DNA from: Siphonodentalium dalli
Lineage: Eukaryota; Mollusca; Scaphopoda; Gadilida; Siphonodentaliidae
Assembly: GCA_032622095.1 (NCBI GenBank)
Contig: CP136068.1
Coordinates: forward strand, 3,573,314 to 3,637,313
Direction: 5' to 3'
Length of the DNA stretch: 64,000 bases
The notes under the pieces were generated by a model that was not told where the DNA came from, did not search any database, and worked only from the letters and a program-made list of their open reading frames with translations. A program made the position numbers and the translations under genes. Positions 21,639 through 31,778 of this stretch are shown here, piece by piece. How positions within the stretch are numbered: position 1 is the stretch's first letter; the number at the start of each line of letters is the position of its first letter.

Positions 21639-22387
21639 CAATATCTTTTCACAGTAATAAATTCGGAATTTCTGTTCGGAGAAATTAACTCGCACAAACA
21701 GCCTTAATTTCCTGCCGATTGTTCATCCAGGTATATGACATCTATATATTCATCTAGGTATATAACATCTGTATGTTCATCCAGGTATATGACATCTATA
21801 TTCGCCAGTTTTATGAATTTCGCTGTGAATTTATCTTCATTTGAAGGCCCATTAATTTTCGAACCCCCAGATTACTTTATATAAAATATATGCCATATTA
21901 TATACCATTTGAAAGAGAAAGCTCCAAAACATTGTATTGTCAACTTATCCGGTGTAATAAACTGTGGACATGTTGTTTTTGTCCTCTAGATTGCAGTAAA
22001 AAGAGGTGTTAGTTTCAATGCAGGATAAATAACTCTATATATTAAAGATAGAGTTCTTCCTTTGAATTCTGTTGCATTCTGGGGGCCAAGGGGGGGGGGG
22101 GGAGTCATTCTATTTCAGCAGTTTTCTATTTCTCAGTGGGCATCTTCTGAGACACAGATATTTCAAATAGTGATCAATTATAGTATTTTAATCATATTTC
22201 ATGGCATAGATTGTTATTAAAACTGTATATCAAGTCACTACAAAATAAATAATCAGCGACTCGAAAATTATGATATAAATGTACATGTATGCATGAATAC
22301 GAAATGTATATTCATGATATTTGCATACAGCATATGGGTCGATTTAATTAGGATAGAAAGATACCTATAAATTATAGAACTACATAC
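21639..22387. other. Intronic or 3' flanking sequence of HACL1; short repeats only
   Basis: Contains three 32-34-bp copies of a CATC(C/T)AGGTATAT(G/A)ACATCT block (about 21725-21805), a 12-base G run near 22091, and a copy of exon sequence at 22322-22346. The final HACL1 exon should lie left of 22388, but no acceptor followed by a matching C-terminal peptide was found here or further left. Confidence 0.5.
22322..22346 (-). repeat. Partial copy of the adjacent HACL1 exon
   Basis: TGCATACAGCATATGGGTCGAT repeats exon bases at about 22397-22418 with one difference (a G/A change). It carries a short stretch from near the exon's 3' end, without its splice donor. Confidence 0.7.
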
Positions 22388-22574
22388 CTGAGGTTTGCGT
22401 ACAGCATATGGGTCGATTGTCACATTGATCAGAGAGACGTGTTCTGTATCACTGAGCGCTTTCTGTAAATGCCGCCTAATTTCATTTGTCGTCTCAGCAT
22501 AATATCCAATACCGCCGAATGCCGACATAATTTTGTCATACCGAGCATCTGGCAACAAACTGGATGGTAGGAGG
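22388..22574 (-). CDS. HACL1: HACL1 coding exon, penultimate
   Basis: 187 bp. Acceptor TTTTTAG before 22574, donor GTATG after 22388. It takes the last base of a split codon and then encodes 62 residues, including YDKIMSAFGGIGYYAETT and SLINVTIDPYAVRKPQ. These align with the C-terminal part of HACL1's TPP-binding domain, where the family has an AFGG.G segment and an INV.I.P segment shortly before the C-terminus. It ends in phase 0. In vertebrates about 10 more residues follow, ending in the PTS1 signal; that exon is not located. Confidence 0.92.
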
Positions 22575-23640
22575 CTAAAAATACAGAATATATACATTGT
22601 ATCTCTAAAGATTAATGCGATGCAAGGCATTCATAATAAGTATACAATGTTCTTGGAATTTCGCCATTTAACTCACAGATAACATTTGGTATGAATATTT
22701 TATACATCGGTTTATCACCTAAAATCATGTGTGCTTCTTGATGTGTCTAAGTTTTACTTTTAAGGTAATTGTCAGAATAGTTATGCAAACTGATCTGTTC
22801 TTCTTGTTGATAACGGTTTCATATTAAGCTTTGTATTATTTTTCAGCTTTACCATCGAGAATGACTTCCATTTCTTTAAATTTACACCTGGAGACTCAAT
22901 AAAAGCATTTTGCAACATCTGTGTCTATGTTATTATAACCACATTATTGAGCAAACCCATGATCACCAAATAATCAGCAAACCCATGATCACCAGCAGAA
23001 CAGTGGTATATGAGTCTCGGGTTGGCGGGGGGGGGGGTTGCTGCACATGTTCATCTATGAGAGTTCATGCATACATCGGGAGAGATTGCCAGGCCTGGGC
23101 AGCACCATCGGTAGTGTTACCACTGACAGTTGGCAGATGACAGTAATTGTCAGAATTGTTATGCAAACTGATCATGTTTTTTTGTTGATAACGGTTTCAT
23201 ATTAAGCTTTGTATTATTTTTCAGCTTTACCATCGAGAATGACTTCCATTTCTTAAAATTTACACCTGGAGACTCAATAAAAGCATTTTGCAACATTATG
23301 TGTCTATGTTATTATAACCACATTACTGAGCAAACACATGATCACCAAAATACACACAGCAGATAATACGTAAGTATGAATTTTAGAAGACTAGAAATAT
23401 GAAATATACAGATTGCATATTTAAATGATTAAATTTACACGCATGACACAAATAGGATCCCTGCAAATCTCAGATTATGGGTGGAGGCAAATATTGAACG
23501 AATCAGCGTTGCGGTTTTGAATCGAATCTCAAATACCATATACTCTTGTGTCTATTGATTTTGTGGAATATTTCAACCTTGCACGATCCTTATTTGTGTC
23601 TGTACATTCATTTTAATACTCCCTCCTGAGAAAACAAGAT
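22575..23640. other. HACL1 intron with a 205-bp direct repeat
   Basis: A block of about 205 bases at about 22762-22967 recurs at about 23145-23350 with few differences. Each copy holds TTTTTCAG followed by an open stretch of about 24 codons and then CAATAAAAGC on the plus strand. The spacer has an 11-base G run near 23028. No homology was recognised. Confidence 0.6.
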
Positions 23641-23830
23641 TAACCCTTTCATTAATCATAGAGAGCCCCACATAGACTGCAACAGAAGACACCCGTATTA
23701 CATGCTTCCATCCGTGTCTTTGGTTAAACATTCATTACCCATATTGAGCCCCACATAGACCGCAGCAGAAGACACCTGTAGTACATATTTCCATCTGTGT
23801 GAGGCTCCCTGTGGGTAAACATTAAACTTT
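23641..23830. repeat. Two diverged blocks related to the 92/107-bp satellite family
   Basis: It begins TTAACCCTTTCATTAATCAT, then two copies of GAGCCCCACATAGAC followed by a 'cagaagacacc' segment and 'tttccatctgtgtgaggctccctgtggg'. A third copy of the theme is at 29445-29530. They share the order GAGCCCCA...GTGAGGCTCC with the satellite at 16434, so they may represent the unamplified parent element. Confidence 0.55.
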
Positions 23831-23846
23831 ATATATCACCTCGTTT

Positions 23847-24198
23847 GTTATCCCTTTAATGATGGGGATGCGCTGGTGCAGCATTAAAGATCCTATGTCA
23901 ATGCATTCTCTTACAGTAATGCTCTAAGTAATCGACTCCTTAACCACAGCACAATTATGGGTAACTTTTCAGGATTTAGTCAGAAATATGGCTTGTTGCT
24001 ATTCATCGGAAAGCTGTCCCATTGGGAGCCTCACATATATAAGAGATGATATAGCTTACAAAGTCAATGTAACTATTGTTTGGCCAATGTATTCTCTTAT
24101 ATATCTGAGGCTCACTATGGGAGACTCTCATATATAAGAGAATACATTGGCACAGGATTTGCGCAAAATTTCAGGAAGCTCCAGTCATGGAGGGTTAA
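23847..24198. mobile_element. TTAA-type MITE with an internal insertion
   Basis: The left end is TTATCCCTTTAATGATGG and the right end AGGAAGCTCCAGTCATGGAGGGTTAA. The interior matches the 21377 and 29127 copies, except for about 100 extra bases around 23915-24000. Confidence 0.65.
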
Positions 24199-24355
24199 AT
24201 CAATGTGTACTTTAACGTAAATAACTTGGCAAATATGAAATTTCATTGTAAAAAATATAAGGAGAGGCCGATCACGATCGGCAGATGTTTAACCCATCCC
24301 TTGGGATAGTAAATTTCTATGATCAAAATCATAATGTAGAGTTTTGAGTTATTGC

Positions 24356-24440
24356 ATTATGCATAAAGTGTCTATGGACAGACAGACGTATGGACATACA
24401 GTCAGACAGACGGATGGACATACAGACAGACAGACTCCCG
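24356..24440. repeat. GACA/GGACATACA microsatellite
   Basis: A run of GGACAGACAGACGTATGGACATACAG-type repeats, ending in TCATGGAAGGGTTAA, a MITE-like terminus. Confidence 0.75.
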
Positions 24441-24504
24441 TCATGGAAGGGTTAAGCTATCAGATCTGACATCCACTTTGCCGTAATGGCATAAAACTCA
24501 TATA

Positions 24505-24785
24505 CAATGCATACCTTTATAACTAAATTGGGGAGAGGGGTATTTAGCAGTCAATGTATACCTTTATAACTAAATGGGGGCAGAGTATTTAGCAGTCAAT
24601 GTATACCTTTATAACTAAATGTGGGAAGGGGGTATTTAGCAATTTAGCAGTCAATGTATACCTTTATAACTAAATAGGGGAAGAGTATTTAACAGTCAAT
24701 GCACGTCTTTATAACTAAATGGGGGGTATTTAGTAGTCAATGCACGTCTTTATAACTAAATGGGGGGTATTTAGTAGTCAATGGG
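24505..24785. repeat. Minisatellite, 45-54-bp units, about 6 copies
   Basis: Units carry TCAATG(T/C)ATACCTTTATAACTAAAT followed by a G-rich stretch and GTATTTAG. Length varies within the G-rich part. The array stops only about 10 bases from the HACL1 exon donor at 24794. Confidence 0.9.
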
Positions 24786-24794
24786 TCAGCTCAC

Positions 24795-24905
24795 CTAACA
24801 GCAGGCTTGTCCTCTTCTGCGTGCACTTGATTCCATGTTTCTCTGTCTGTCCCCGTGAATATCCCGTTATTATTAAGCACGATTATGATCACTGGAAGCT
24901 TGTAT
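24795..24905 (-). CDS. HACL1: HACL1 coding exon with the cofactor-binding NNN motif
   Basis: 111 bp. Acceptor TTTTCAG before 24905, donor GTGAGC after 24795, split codons at both ends (phase 2). It encodes YKLPVIIIVLNNNGIFTGTD and a further 16 residues. The NNN after a beta-strand completes the GDx...NN signature that binds Mg2+ and thiamine diphosphate. The GDS half is in the preceding exon. Vertebrate HACL1 has Tyr where this protein has Phe after NNNGI. Confidence 0.93.
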
Positions 24906-25958
24906 CTGAAAATATACTATTGAAGATAACTTTTCCATGAGTTTTTTGATTTTGTGAAAAACACGACTAATTGTGCTTTTACATTATGAGAAATGTACGG
25001 CACATCGGTGAATTATAAAACACAAAGAACTTTCAGGTGCATAACACAAGTCTAGTCTAGAGGTGGATTATCTCTTCCGCAACATGATCTATATAGTTTC
25101 CTGGGTATGAAATAATAAATACGAATCAAAGACTCCTGTCCGGAAACGCGTCTATCAATTAATATTAATTTTATTTGGAATTTGTTTCGTATAAAATAAT
25201 AATGGTCCCTGATATTCATGACAGTCATTTTATTTGCGTTTTTCAGTTATTTTCAGTTATTTTAATCATTCAAAATAAGCGTATGCTACACTCTAGGTCT
25301 TATCTACTTGATTAGTACTTAATATTATAATATGTACACTCAATCGGAGACATTTTGTGACTCGCATTCATTCGGAGCACCATGCTGGAGGCCTGTATCT
25401 AAAAGTTTTATATATACAACAAATAAGTGTCACATTAATTGAATAAAATCCCGGGTAGGGATTTCCTACTCAAACGTATTATTTCATGCCCAGGAAACTA
25501 TCTAAAATGTGTTATTTATAGAGATAATCCATCATTAAGAAATTACGACATAATACAGAGCAGTCAATTACAGACTATTGGTGCGACTCTGGTTAGCGTT
25601 TTGAGAGTATGATGGACCTGACACAGAAATAGGTCAAGATCAAGGTAAGTCATCAGACCATGATGTGTTACTTCGGCAAACTTTGTATACCATGCATCGA
25701 GATCAAAGGTCGAGAAGTTTAATGTATAATGCGCGCACATGTGTTTTGTAACAGCTTAAAAGTGTATCATAGATTTCAGCCTATAACTCGCAAATTTTTG
25801 ACCCAGTATTTCCCCTCAAAATGTGAATGTGACTTATACATCGGGAAATCAATAAGGAGGTAGGGGGCTGAATTCTGGACTACAACCATGAACATAGGTG
25901 GGTTTTGGCAGTTACCGCAACAAAGAGTGCATGACCTTTCACCTCAAAACAAGGTCTG
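24906..25958. other. HACL1 intron; one palindromic element, otherwise unassigned
   Basis: Apart from the inverted-repeat element at 25075-25530, nothing is recognised. ATTTTCAGTT is repeated twice near 25242-25257. Confidence 0.5.
25075..25530. mobile_element. MITE-like element with inverted ends
   Basis: The left end GGATTATCTCT and a following AGTTTCCTGGGTATGAAATAATA block (in part) are mirrored by CATGCCCAGGAAACT and GAGATAATCC on the right. Length is 456 bp, with no coding frame. A target duplication was not recognised. Confidence 0.6.
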
Positions 25959-28226
25959 TATGAATGAGGCCCCCACCCCCCTTTTCGTACGCCGTATTCC
26001 ATGCCCTGTTATGAGGTACGTCGTATTCCGGCCCCTCTGTTAGGAGGTATTCGGTATTCCAAAAATACCAGTATTCGTACGCCGACTTTCCAAAAAATGA
26101 TCATAATAATAATGAAAGTGTCAATGACACTGTAGCTCAACTTGGAAAGGGAATAATTTAATGTATTACAGTCAATGGAGCGATTAGGAATGTGGAGTAA
26201 AATCCAAGATGGCTGCTGGCGGCCATGTTTTCGGCCGAATGACCCCAAAATGAGTCGTTCCCATCTACATGTCATCGTTAACATCTTTGACAAATTTTAT
26301 GACGATCAGACTAAAAGTACGACCTGTGACCATGCTAAAGAATTTAGTCATACAAAGAGTAAAATCCAAGATGGCTGCTGGCGGCCATGTTTTTTAACAG
26401 AATGACCCCAAAATGACTCGTTCCCATCTACATGTCATTATTAACATTCATGACAAATTTTATGATGATCAGACTAAAGGTACGACCTGTAGCCCATGCT
26501 AAAGGATTTAGTCATACAAAGAGTAAAATCCAAGATGGCTGCTGGCGGCCATGTTTTTTGACCGAATGACCCCAAAATGACTCGTTCCCATCTACATGTC
26601 ATTATTAACATTTTTGACAAATTTTATGATGATCAGACTAAAAGTACTAGTAGGACCTGTAGCCCGTGCTAAAGGATTTAGTCATACAAAGAGTAAAATC
26701 CAAGATGGCTGCTGGCGACCATGTTTTTTGGCCGAATGACCCCAAAATTACTCGTTCCCATCTACATGTCATTGTTAATATACATGACAAATTTTATGAT
26801 GATCAGACTAAAGGTACGACCTGCAGCCCGTGCTAAAAAATTTAGTCATACAAAGAGTAAAATCCAAGATGGCTACTGGCGGCCATGTTTTTTGGCCGAA
26901 TGACCCCAAAATTACTCGTTCCATTACAAATTTCATGATGATCAGAAGAACAGTACGACCTGTGGCCCGTGCTAATGGATTAAATTTTGAAATCCAAAAT
27001 GGCCACTGGCGGCCATGTTTTTTATCCGAATGACCCCAAAATGACTCTTTCCCATCTACATTCCAATTTCAACAGCCATGACAAATTTTATGATGATCAG
27101 ACTAAAACTACGACCTGTAGCCCGTGCTAAAGGATTTAGTCATACAAAGAGTAAAATCCAAGATGGCTGCTGGCGACCATGTTTTTTGGCCGAATGACCC
27201 CAAAATTACTCGTTCCCATCTACATGTCATTGTTAATATACATGACAAATTTTATGATGATCAGACTAAAGGTACGACCTGCAGCCCGTGCTAAAAAATT
27301 TAGTCATACAAAGAGTAAAATCCAAGATGGCTACTGGCGGCCATGTTTTTTGGCCGAATGACCCCAAAATTACTCGTTCCATTACAAATTTCATGATGAT
27401 CAGAAGAACAGTACGACCTGTGGCCCGTGCTAATGGATTAAATTTTGAAATCCAAAATGGCCACTGGCGGCCATGTTTTTTATCCGAATGACCCCAAAAT
27501 GACTCTTTCCCATCTACATTCCAATTTCAACAGCCATGACAAATTTTATGATGATCAGACTAAAACTACGACCTGTAGCCCATGCTAGAGAATTTAGTCA
27601 TACAAAGAGTAAAATCCAAGATGGATGCTGGCGGCCATGTTTTGGGCCGAATGACCCCAATATTACTCGTTCCCATCTACATGTCAATATTAACATCCGT
27701 GACAAATTTCATGATGATCAGACAAACAGTACGGCCTGTAGCCCGTGCTAATGGATTGAATTTTGAAATCCAATATGGCCACTGGCGGCCATGTTTTTTT
27801 TCCGAAACACCCCAAAATTAATCATTCTGGTCTAAATGTTGATGTCAACAGCTATGACAAATTTCATAATGACCCGACCAAAGGTACGACCTGTAGCCTG
27901 CATTGTTGCCGCCTTACGCACACACGGACGACAGACGACAAAGACATGGCAATAGCTCAAACTTTACAAAGTAAAGTTGAGCTAATAATATAAATGCGAT
28001 TTTTGTCATCATTTTAGATCATTTTAGACGTGGACACTGCGGCATGACTGTATATTACAAGTTTTACTATCATGTTGACTTTTAGATCCTTTTATCATCA
28101 ATAAATTATATTATCTGATTTTAACTGGTACTCCGTATTCCATATGGCTGTTAACTGGTATTCCGTATTCCACCCTCTGTGTTAAGTGGTATTCCGTATT
28201 CCAGGGGGGTGGGGGCCTTATGAATG
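25959..28226. mobile_element. Complete non-autonomous TIR transposon with 8-bp target duplication (hAT-like)
   Basis: Perfect 16-bp terminal inverted repeats (AGGCCCCCACCCCCCT) bound 25967-28218. Both flanks carry the direct repeat TATGAATG (25959-25966 and 28219-28226). An 8-bp duplication fits hAT-type transposition, though hAT ends often begin CA, so the superfamily is an inference. Subterminal regions hold GTATTCCGTATTCC-type repeats on both sides. The middle is a tandem array (26190-27900). No transposase frame is present, so it depends on a transposase from elsewhere. It lies inside a HACL1 intron. Confidence 0.88.
26190..27900. repeat. Internal tandem array of the TIR transposon, about 11 units of 130-170 bp
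   Basis: AATCCAAGATGG (or AATCCAAAATGG) starts at 26201, 26363, 26527, 26697, 26861, 26991, 27155, 27319, 27449, 27613 and 27767. Units share a CCAAGATGGCTGCTGGCGGC core (in most copies), CCGAATGACCCCAAAAT and GATGATCAGAC. The block from about 26697 is repeated 458 bases later almost without change. Small open frames here are repetitive and not genes. Confidence 0.95.
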
Positions 28227-28367
28227 AAAAGACAAATTAAAGTTAAACTCAGTCTGAGGAAGAGCTTCTGATTTGTTACCACATTGTATTTACCGTAAAC
28301 ACAACACTAAGAAATCATAATGCAGTATGTAAGGGTGCCATATGAATAATTACAGAATGGAAAATAC

Positions 28368-28526
28368 CTGCAAAGGGTCTCAATTTCCATGCCAGCAAAT
28401 CCAAAAGCACTGTCGCCTTGTACGCAAACAACTCGCTTCTTAGGGTCATGGTCCCGACACCATACAGCACACGCCATGGCAAACCCCAAACCCACGCCCA
28501 TCGTACCAAACGTGCCTGCGTCTAGT
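28368..28526 (-). CDS. HACL1: HACL1 coding exon with the TPP-binding GDS motif
   Basis: 159 bp. Acceptor ATTTCAG before 28526, donor GTATTT after 28368, split codons at both ends. It encodes [18 protein letters not shown] and then [19 protein letters not shown], the most conserved stretch of HACL1. GDS is the first half of the thiamine-diphosphate/Mg2+ motif. The family has GDS in this enzyme where many TPP enzymes have GDG. The variable CRDHDPKKR segment between them matches the surface loop that varies among animals. Confidence 0.95.
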
Positions 28527-29126
28527 CTGAAATGAGAAAGTCACACAATCAAATATCAAACCAACTCTGTCTAAAAGTGGATGCAAGAGGAATAACTCTA
28601 TAGTCGTGACCAGAGCCTAACCGTTTTCAAATGAAACATGTTCAGGGTTGGCACTGGACCAAAATGTTCTCTTGCCAATTTGTTTGCCAAATTAAATTAT
28701 TTTTTGCCAAATTAAAACAAATATTTGTCAAATTTAATTGAGGGTATAATAGGCGAAATTGAATGAAATTCTCGAATATTCTTATGCGCTTAAGCACGAT
28801 AAGGAATTCATTGTTGTGCACATATTTGCCAAATTTAATTGAGGGTATAATTGGCGAAATTTAATGAAATTCTCGAATATTCTTATTGCGCTTAAGCGCG
28901 ATAAGGGATTCCTTATTGTGCTTAAGCGCAATTACATCCTTATTGCGCTTAAGCGCGCAATTAATATCTCCCTCATGTGATCACCCCTCTGCAAATAATA
29001 GAATTAAAGTAATTTTTAAAGCAACTCATCCTGTTCGGGCTCTTATTAAAGTTATTAGCATTTCATTTATCTGAAACAGAGTCTGTGCCATAACGTGGTA
29101 AGGCAGTGATCTTCAACCATTGTTAT
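28527..29126. repeat. HACL1 intron with CTTAAG-centred palindromes
   Basis: Two diverged copies of 'ggcgaaattgaatgaaattctcgaatattctta' (about 28752 and 28852), each followed by palindromic TTGCGCTTAAGCGC-type units (about 28780-28965). The same palindrome is clustered at 43045-43315. No exon. Confidence 0.75.
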
Positions 29127-29376
29127 GTAAACCATTTCATGATGGCGGCTGCGCTGGTGCAGCATTAAAGATCCTGTGCCTGTGCATTATCTTATATACG
29201 AATCTCCCATAGGGAGCCTTGGTAATATAAGAGATTTCACTGGCTTAAAAGGTCGTGGTAAATATTGTTACGCCAATGTTTTCTCTTATATATGAGGCTC
29301 CCTATGGGAAACTCGCATGTATAATAAAAAGCATTGGCACAGGTTTTCACAAAGCATCCAGTCATGAAAGTGTTAA
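29127..29376. mobile_element. TTAA-type MITE, 250-bp copy
   Basis: The left end is TAAACCATTTCATGATGGCGGCT and the right end CATCCAGTCATGAAAGTGTTAA. The interior matches the 21377 copy block by block: CAGCATTAAAGATCCTGTGCC, CTTATATA hairpins, GGTAAATATTGTTA and GGCACAGG. Confidence 0.7.
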
Positions 29377-29854
29377 TTATTTCAATGGGTTACCTATAAA
29401 ACAGTCATGAGTAGGTGCAAGCCTGGATATAGGATCTGCACCCATAGAGATCCCCACATACATTGGAGCAGACAACACTCCGTTGCGCATGCTTCCCTCT
29501 GTGTGAGGCTCTCTGTGGGTTACCTATACAACAGTCATGAGTAGGATATAGGATATATATATATGCCTGGATATAGGATCTGCAATTTGTAAAATGAGCT
29601 AGCCCACTCTACCTGAACATTCAAACAGGTAAAGAACAGACCGTTCAAATTACTACTTTTAGATCGGAATCATTCAGTGGTGACTTGAATGGGAGAATCC
29701 ATTAACCCTTTCTATAATAAATGGATTCTCCCAGTTATTTAAAAATTGTACACTGGATTGGTTCAGTATTCATTTGGAGGGATTTTAAAGTGATGAAAGC
29801 AGACAACAGATAAATAAAAGTGCAGACGGAGCCCTAGTTATTGAGGTAAATATT
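29377..29854. other. HACL1 intron; one satellite-like block and one palindrome
   Basis: 29445-29530 repeats the GATCCCCACATA...GTGTGAGGCTC theme. TGGGAGAATCCATT (29689-29702) is mirrored by AATGGATTCTCCCA about 15 bases later, around AACCCTTTCTATA. Confidence 0.6.
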
Positions 29855-30290
29855 TGGATAATAAGTTAAACATGATGATTTGTTGAAATTATTATCTGAA
29901 CATATCATATGGGATAACTACTCATCAATGATGCTTTAGTATAGAAGGGTTAAACTTATTATCTGAACATTTCCTATGGGATAACTACTCATCAATGATT
30001 CTTTAGTATAGAAGGGTTAAACTTATTTTCTGAACATTTCCTATGGGATAACTACTCATCAATGATGCTTTGGTATAGAAAGGGTTAAACTTATTATCTG
30101 AACATTTCCTATGGGATAACTACTCATCAATGATGCTTTGGTATAGAAAGGGTTAAACTTAGTTTCTGAACATTTCCTATGGGATAACTACTCATCAATG
30201 ATGCTTTGGTATTTAAAGGGCTAAATTTATTATCTGAACATTTCCTTTGGGATAACTACTCATCAATGATGCTTTAGTATAGAAAGGGTT
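29855..30290. repeat. Minisatellite, 67-68-bp unit, about 6 copies
   Basis: TTCCTATGGGATAACTACTC starts at 29971, 30038, 30106, 30174 and 30242, with a weaker copy at about 29903. Each unit ends TATAGAAAGGGTTAA, a TTAA-MITE-like terminus. Confidence 0.93.
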
Positions 30291-30787
30291 AATAAGATAA
30301 CTACTCGTCAATGGTACTTTAGTGTAGAAAGTGTTAATAAGATAACTACTCGTCGATGATTCTTTAGTGTATAAAGGGTTAATAAGATAACTACTCGTCA
30401 ATGGTTCTTTAGTATAGAAAGGGTTAATAAGGTAACTACTCGTCAATGATTCTTTAGTGTAGAAAAGGTTAATAAGATAACTACTTGTCAATGATTCTTT
30501 AGTGTAGAAAGGGTTAATAAGATGACTACTCGTCGGCGATTCTTTAGTATAGAAAGTGTTAATAAGATAACTACTCGTCGATGATTCTTTAGTGTAGAAA
30601 GGGTTAATAAGATAACTACTCGTCAATGGTTCTTTAGTATAGAAATGGTTAATAAGGTAACTACTCATCAATGATTCTTTAGTGTAGAAATGGTTAATAA
30701 GATAACTACTCGTCAATGGTTCTTTAGTATAGAAAGGGTTAATAAGATAACTACTCGTCAATGATTCTTTAGTATATAAAGGGTTAA
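30288..30787. repeat. Minisatellite, 45-bp unit, about 11 copies
   Basis: Unit TAAGATAACTACTCGTCAATG followed by a '(a/g)ttctttagtgtagaaagggttaa' segment. It is the 68-bp unit with about 23 bases deleted, then re-amplified. Because 45 is a multiple of 3, the minus strand stays open as a 15-residue repeat (ORF 30872-30213). That frame runs partly through the neighbouring HACL1 exon but is not its reading frame. Confidence 0.94.
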
Positions 30788-30808
30788 TAGTGATTGGTTC
30801 TGACTCAC

Positions 30809-30909
30809 CGATGTCTAGGTTCGTAGTTCTGCAGTATCGTCCTGCCGATGTCCATCGTGTTAGAACCTTCATTGATGATAAAGCAATCTCTCGGTAGATT
30901 GGTCTGTAT
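30809..30909 (-). CDS. HACL1: HACL1 coding exon
   Basis: 101 bp. Acceptor TTACAG before 30909, donor GTGAGT after 30809. It starts in phase 0 and ends with two bases of a split Arg codon completed by the 28526 exon. It encodes [20 protein letters not shown] and ILQNYEPRH, matching the start of the HACL1 TPP-binding domain. The glutamate of NEG lies in the region that contacts the thiazolium ring in related enzymes (family knowledge). Its 5' half and acceptor are present in three tandem copies. Confidence 0.94.
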
Positions 30910-31047
30910 CTGTAACATATATGTTAGAACCTTCATTGATGATAAAGCAATCTCTCGGTAGATTGGTCTGTATCTGTAACATATATGTTAGAACCTTCAT
31001 TGATGATAAAGCAATCTCTCGGTAGATTGGTCTGTATCTGTAACATA
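30859..31047 (-). repeat. Three tandem 64-bp copies of a HACL1 exon start with its splice acceptor
   Basis: GTTAGAACCTTC starts at 30859, 30923 and 30987. The first copy is the real exon start. The two upstream copies each repeat about 51 coding bases plus the ACAG acceptor, and appear identical over the exon part. Confidence 0.95.
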
Positions 31048-31494
31048 TTTGGGATTCTATTATATCACATAATTAACCCATAAATCCAGCCATATATGTT
31101 TTAGTAAGACACATGTGTATTATCGGCATGCCGCAGTGATGTAAGAGTTTAGCACAATTATGTTGATGTCAATGTCCACGGAACTTTATTATTATGTTAA
31201 TTAGAATATAATTATAATATTTTATTTGTGTTGGGTTATTTAGGATTGACTGTGAGATAAACATGGGTGATAAGGTTGGTTGACTAATTTTGTCAACATG
31301 AAAAGACACATTTAAAATGGAACTATATTTTTTTCTTGAAGGTGTCTTTACTTCCTCTTTGGTTGTGATAAGGAAATCAATATTATTTCTTTTTTAACCC
31401 CAGTCGTTTCTAGATCTCCGATCATCTTTCCTTGCTAAATTTGATTTTGTGATAAAAAGGATCTCAATTTCGTCAGGCATTCTCTTTTTTCTCG
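31048..31494. other. HACL1 intron, nothing recognised
   Basis: AT-rich, with no repeats, exons or transposon ends that I can support. Confidence 0.5.
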
Positions 31495-31563
31495 AATATA
31501 TGAGTATGCATTGACACAGGGTTTTCGCAAAATATCAGGAAGCTCCAATCATGAAAGAGTTAA
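31495..31563. mobile_element. 3' end fragment of the TTAA-type MITE
   Basis: ATGCATTGACACAGGG, TTTTCGCAAAATATCAGGAA and GCTCCAATCATGAAAGAGTTAA match the right terminus of the 21377, 23847 and 29127 copies. The rest is missing. Confidence 0.65.
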
Positions 31564-31672
31564 ACTACATAAAGCACTGTTCTGTAAATAAAGTAGAGGT
31601 GTGACTCGGCACATGGTCTGCAAAAAAGGTGGCTATATTAAAATGAAATGGCTCTTTCTATCCTCAAATTAT

Positions 31673-31778
31673 GTATACCTTACTCGTATTTAAATTTGTG
31701 CAGTACTATTTTTCGCGCACCCGTAAATGCGCAAATTTAAAACTGAGTGAAAAATAGTACGAATCCTGAGTATATACC
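31673..31778. mobile_element. Small palindromic MITE-like element
   Basis: About 106 bp with mirrored halves: GTATACCTTACTCGTATTTAAAT and GTACTATTTTTCGCGC on the left, GCGCAAATTTAAA, GAAAAATAGTAC and GAGTATATACC on the right. Its right half recurs at 37014 onward, where part of it is amplified. Confidence 0.65.

Noticed and set aside
28315-28509. Second minus-strand frame overlapping the HACL1 exon
   Set aside because: It is a shifted frame of the exon at 28368-28526. The other frame matches HACL1 over its whole length.
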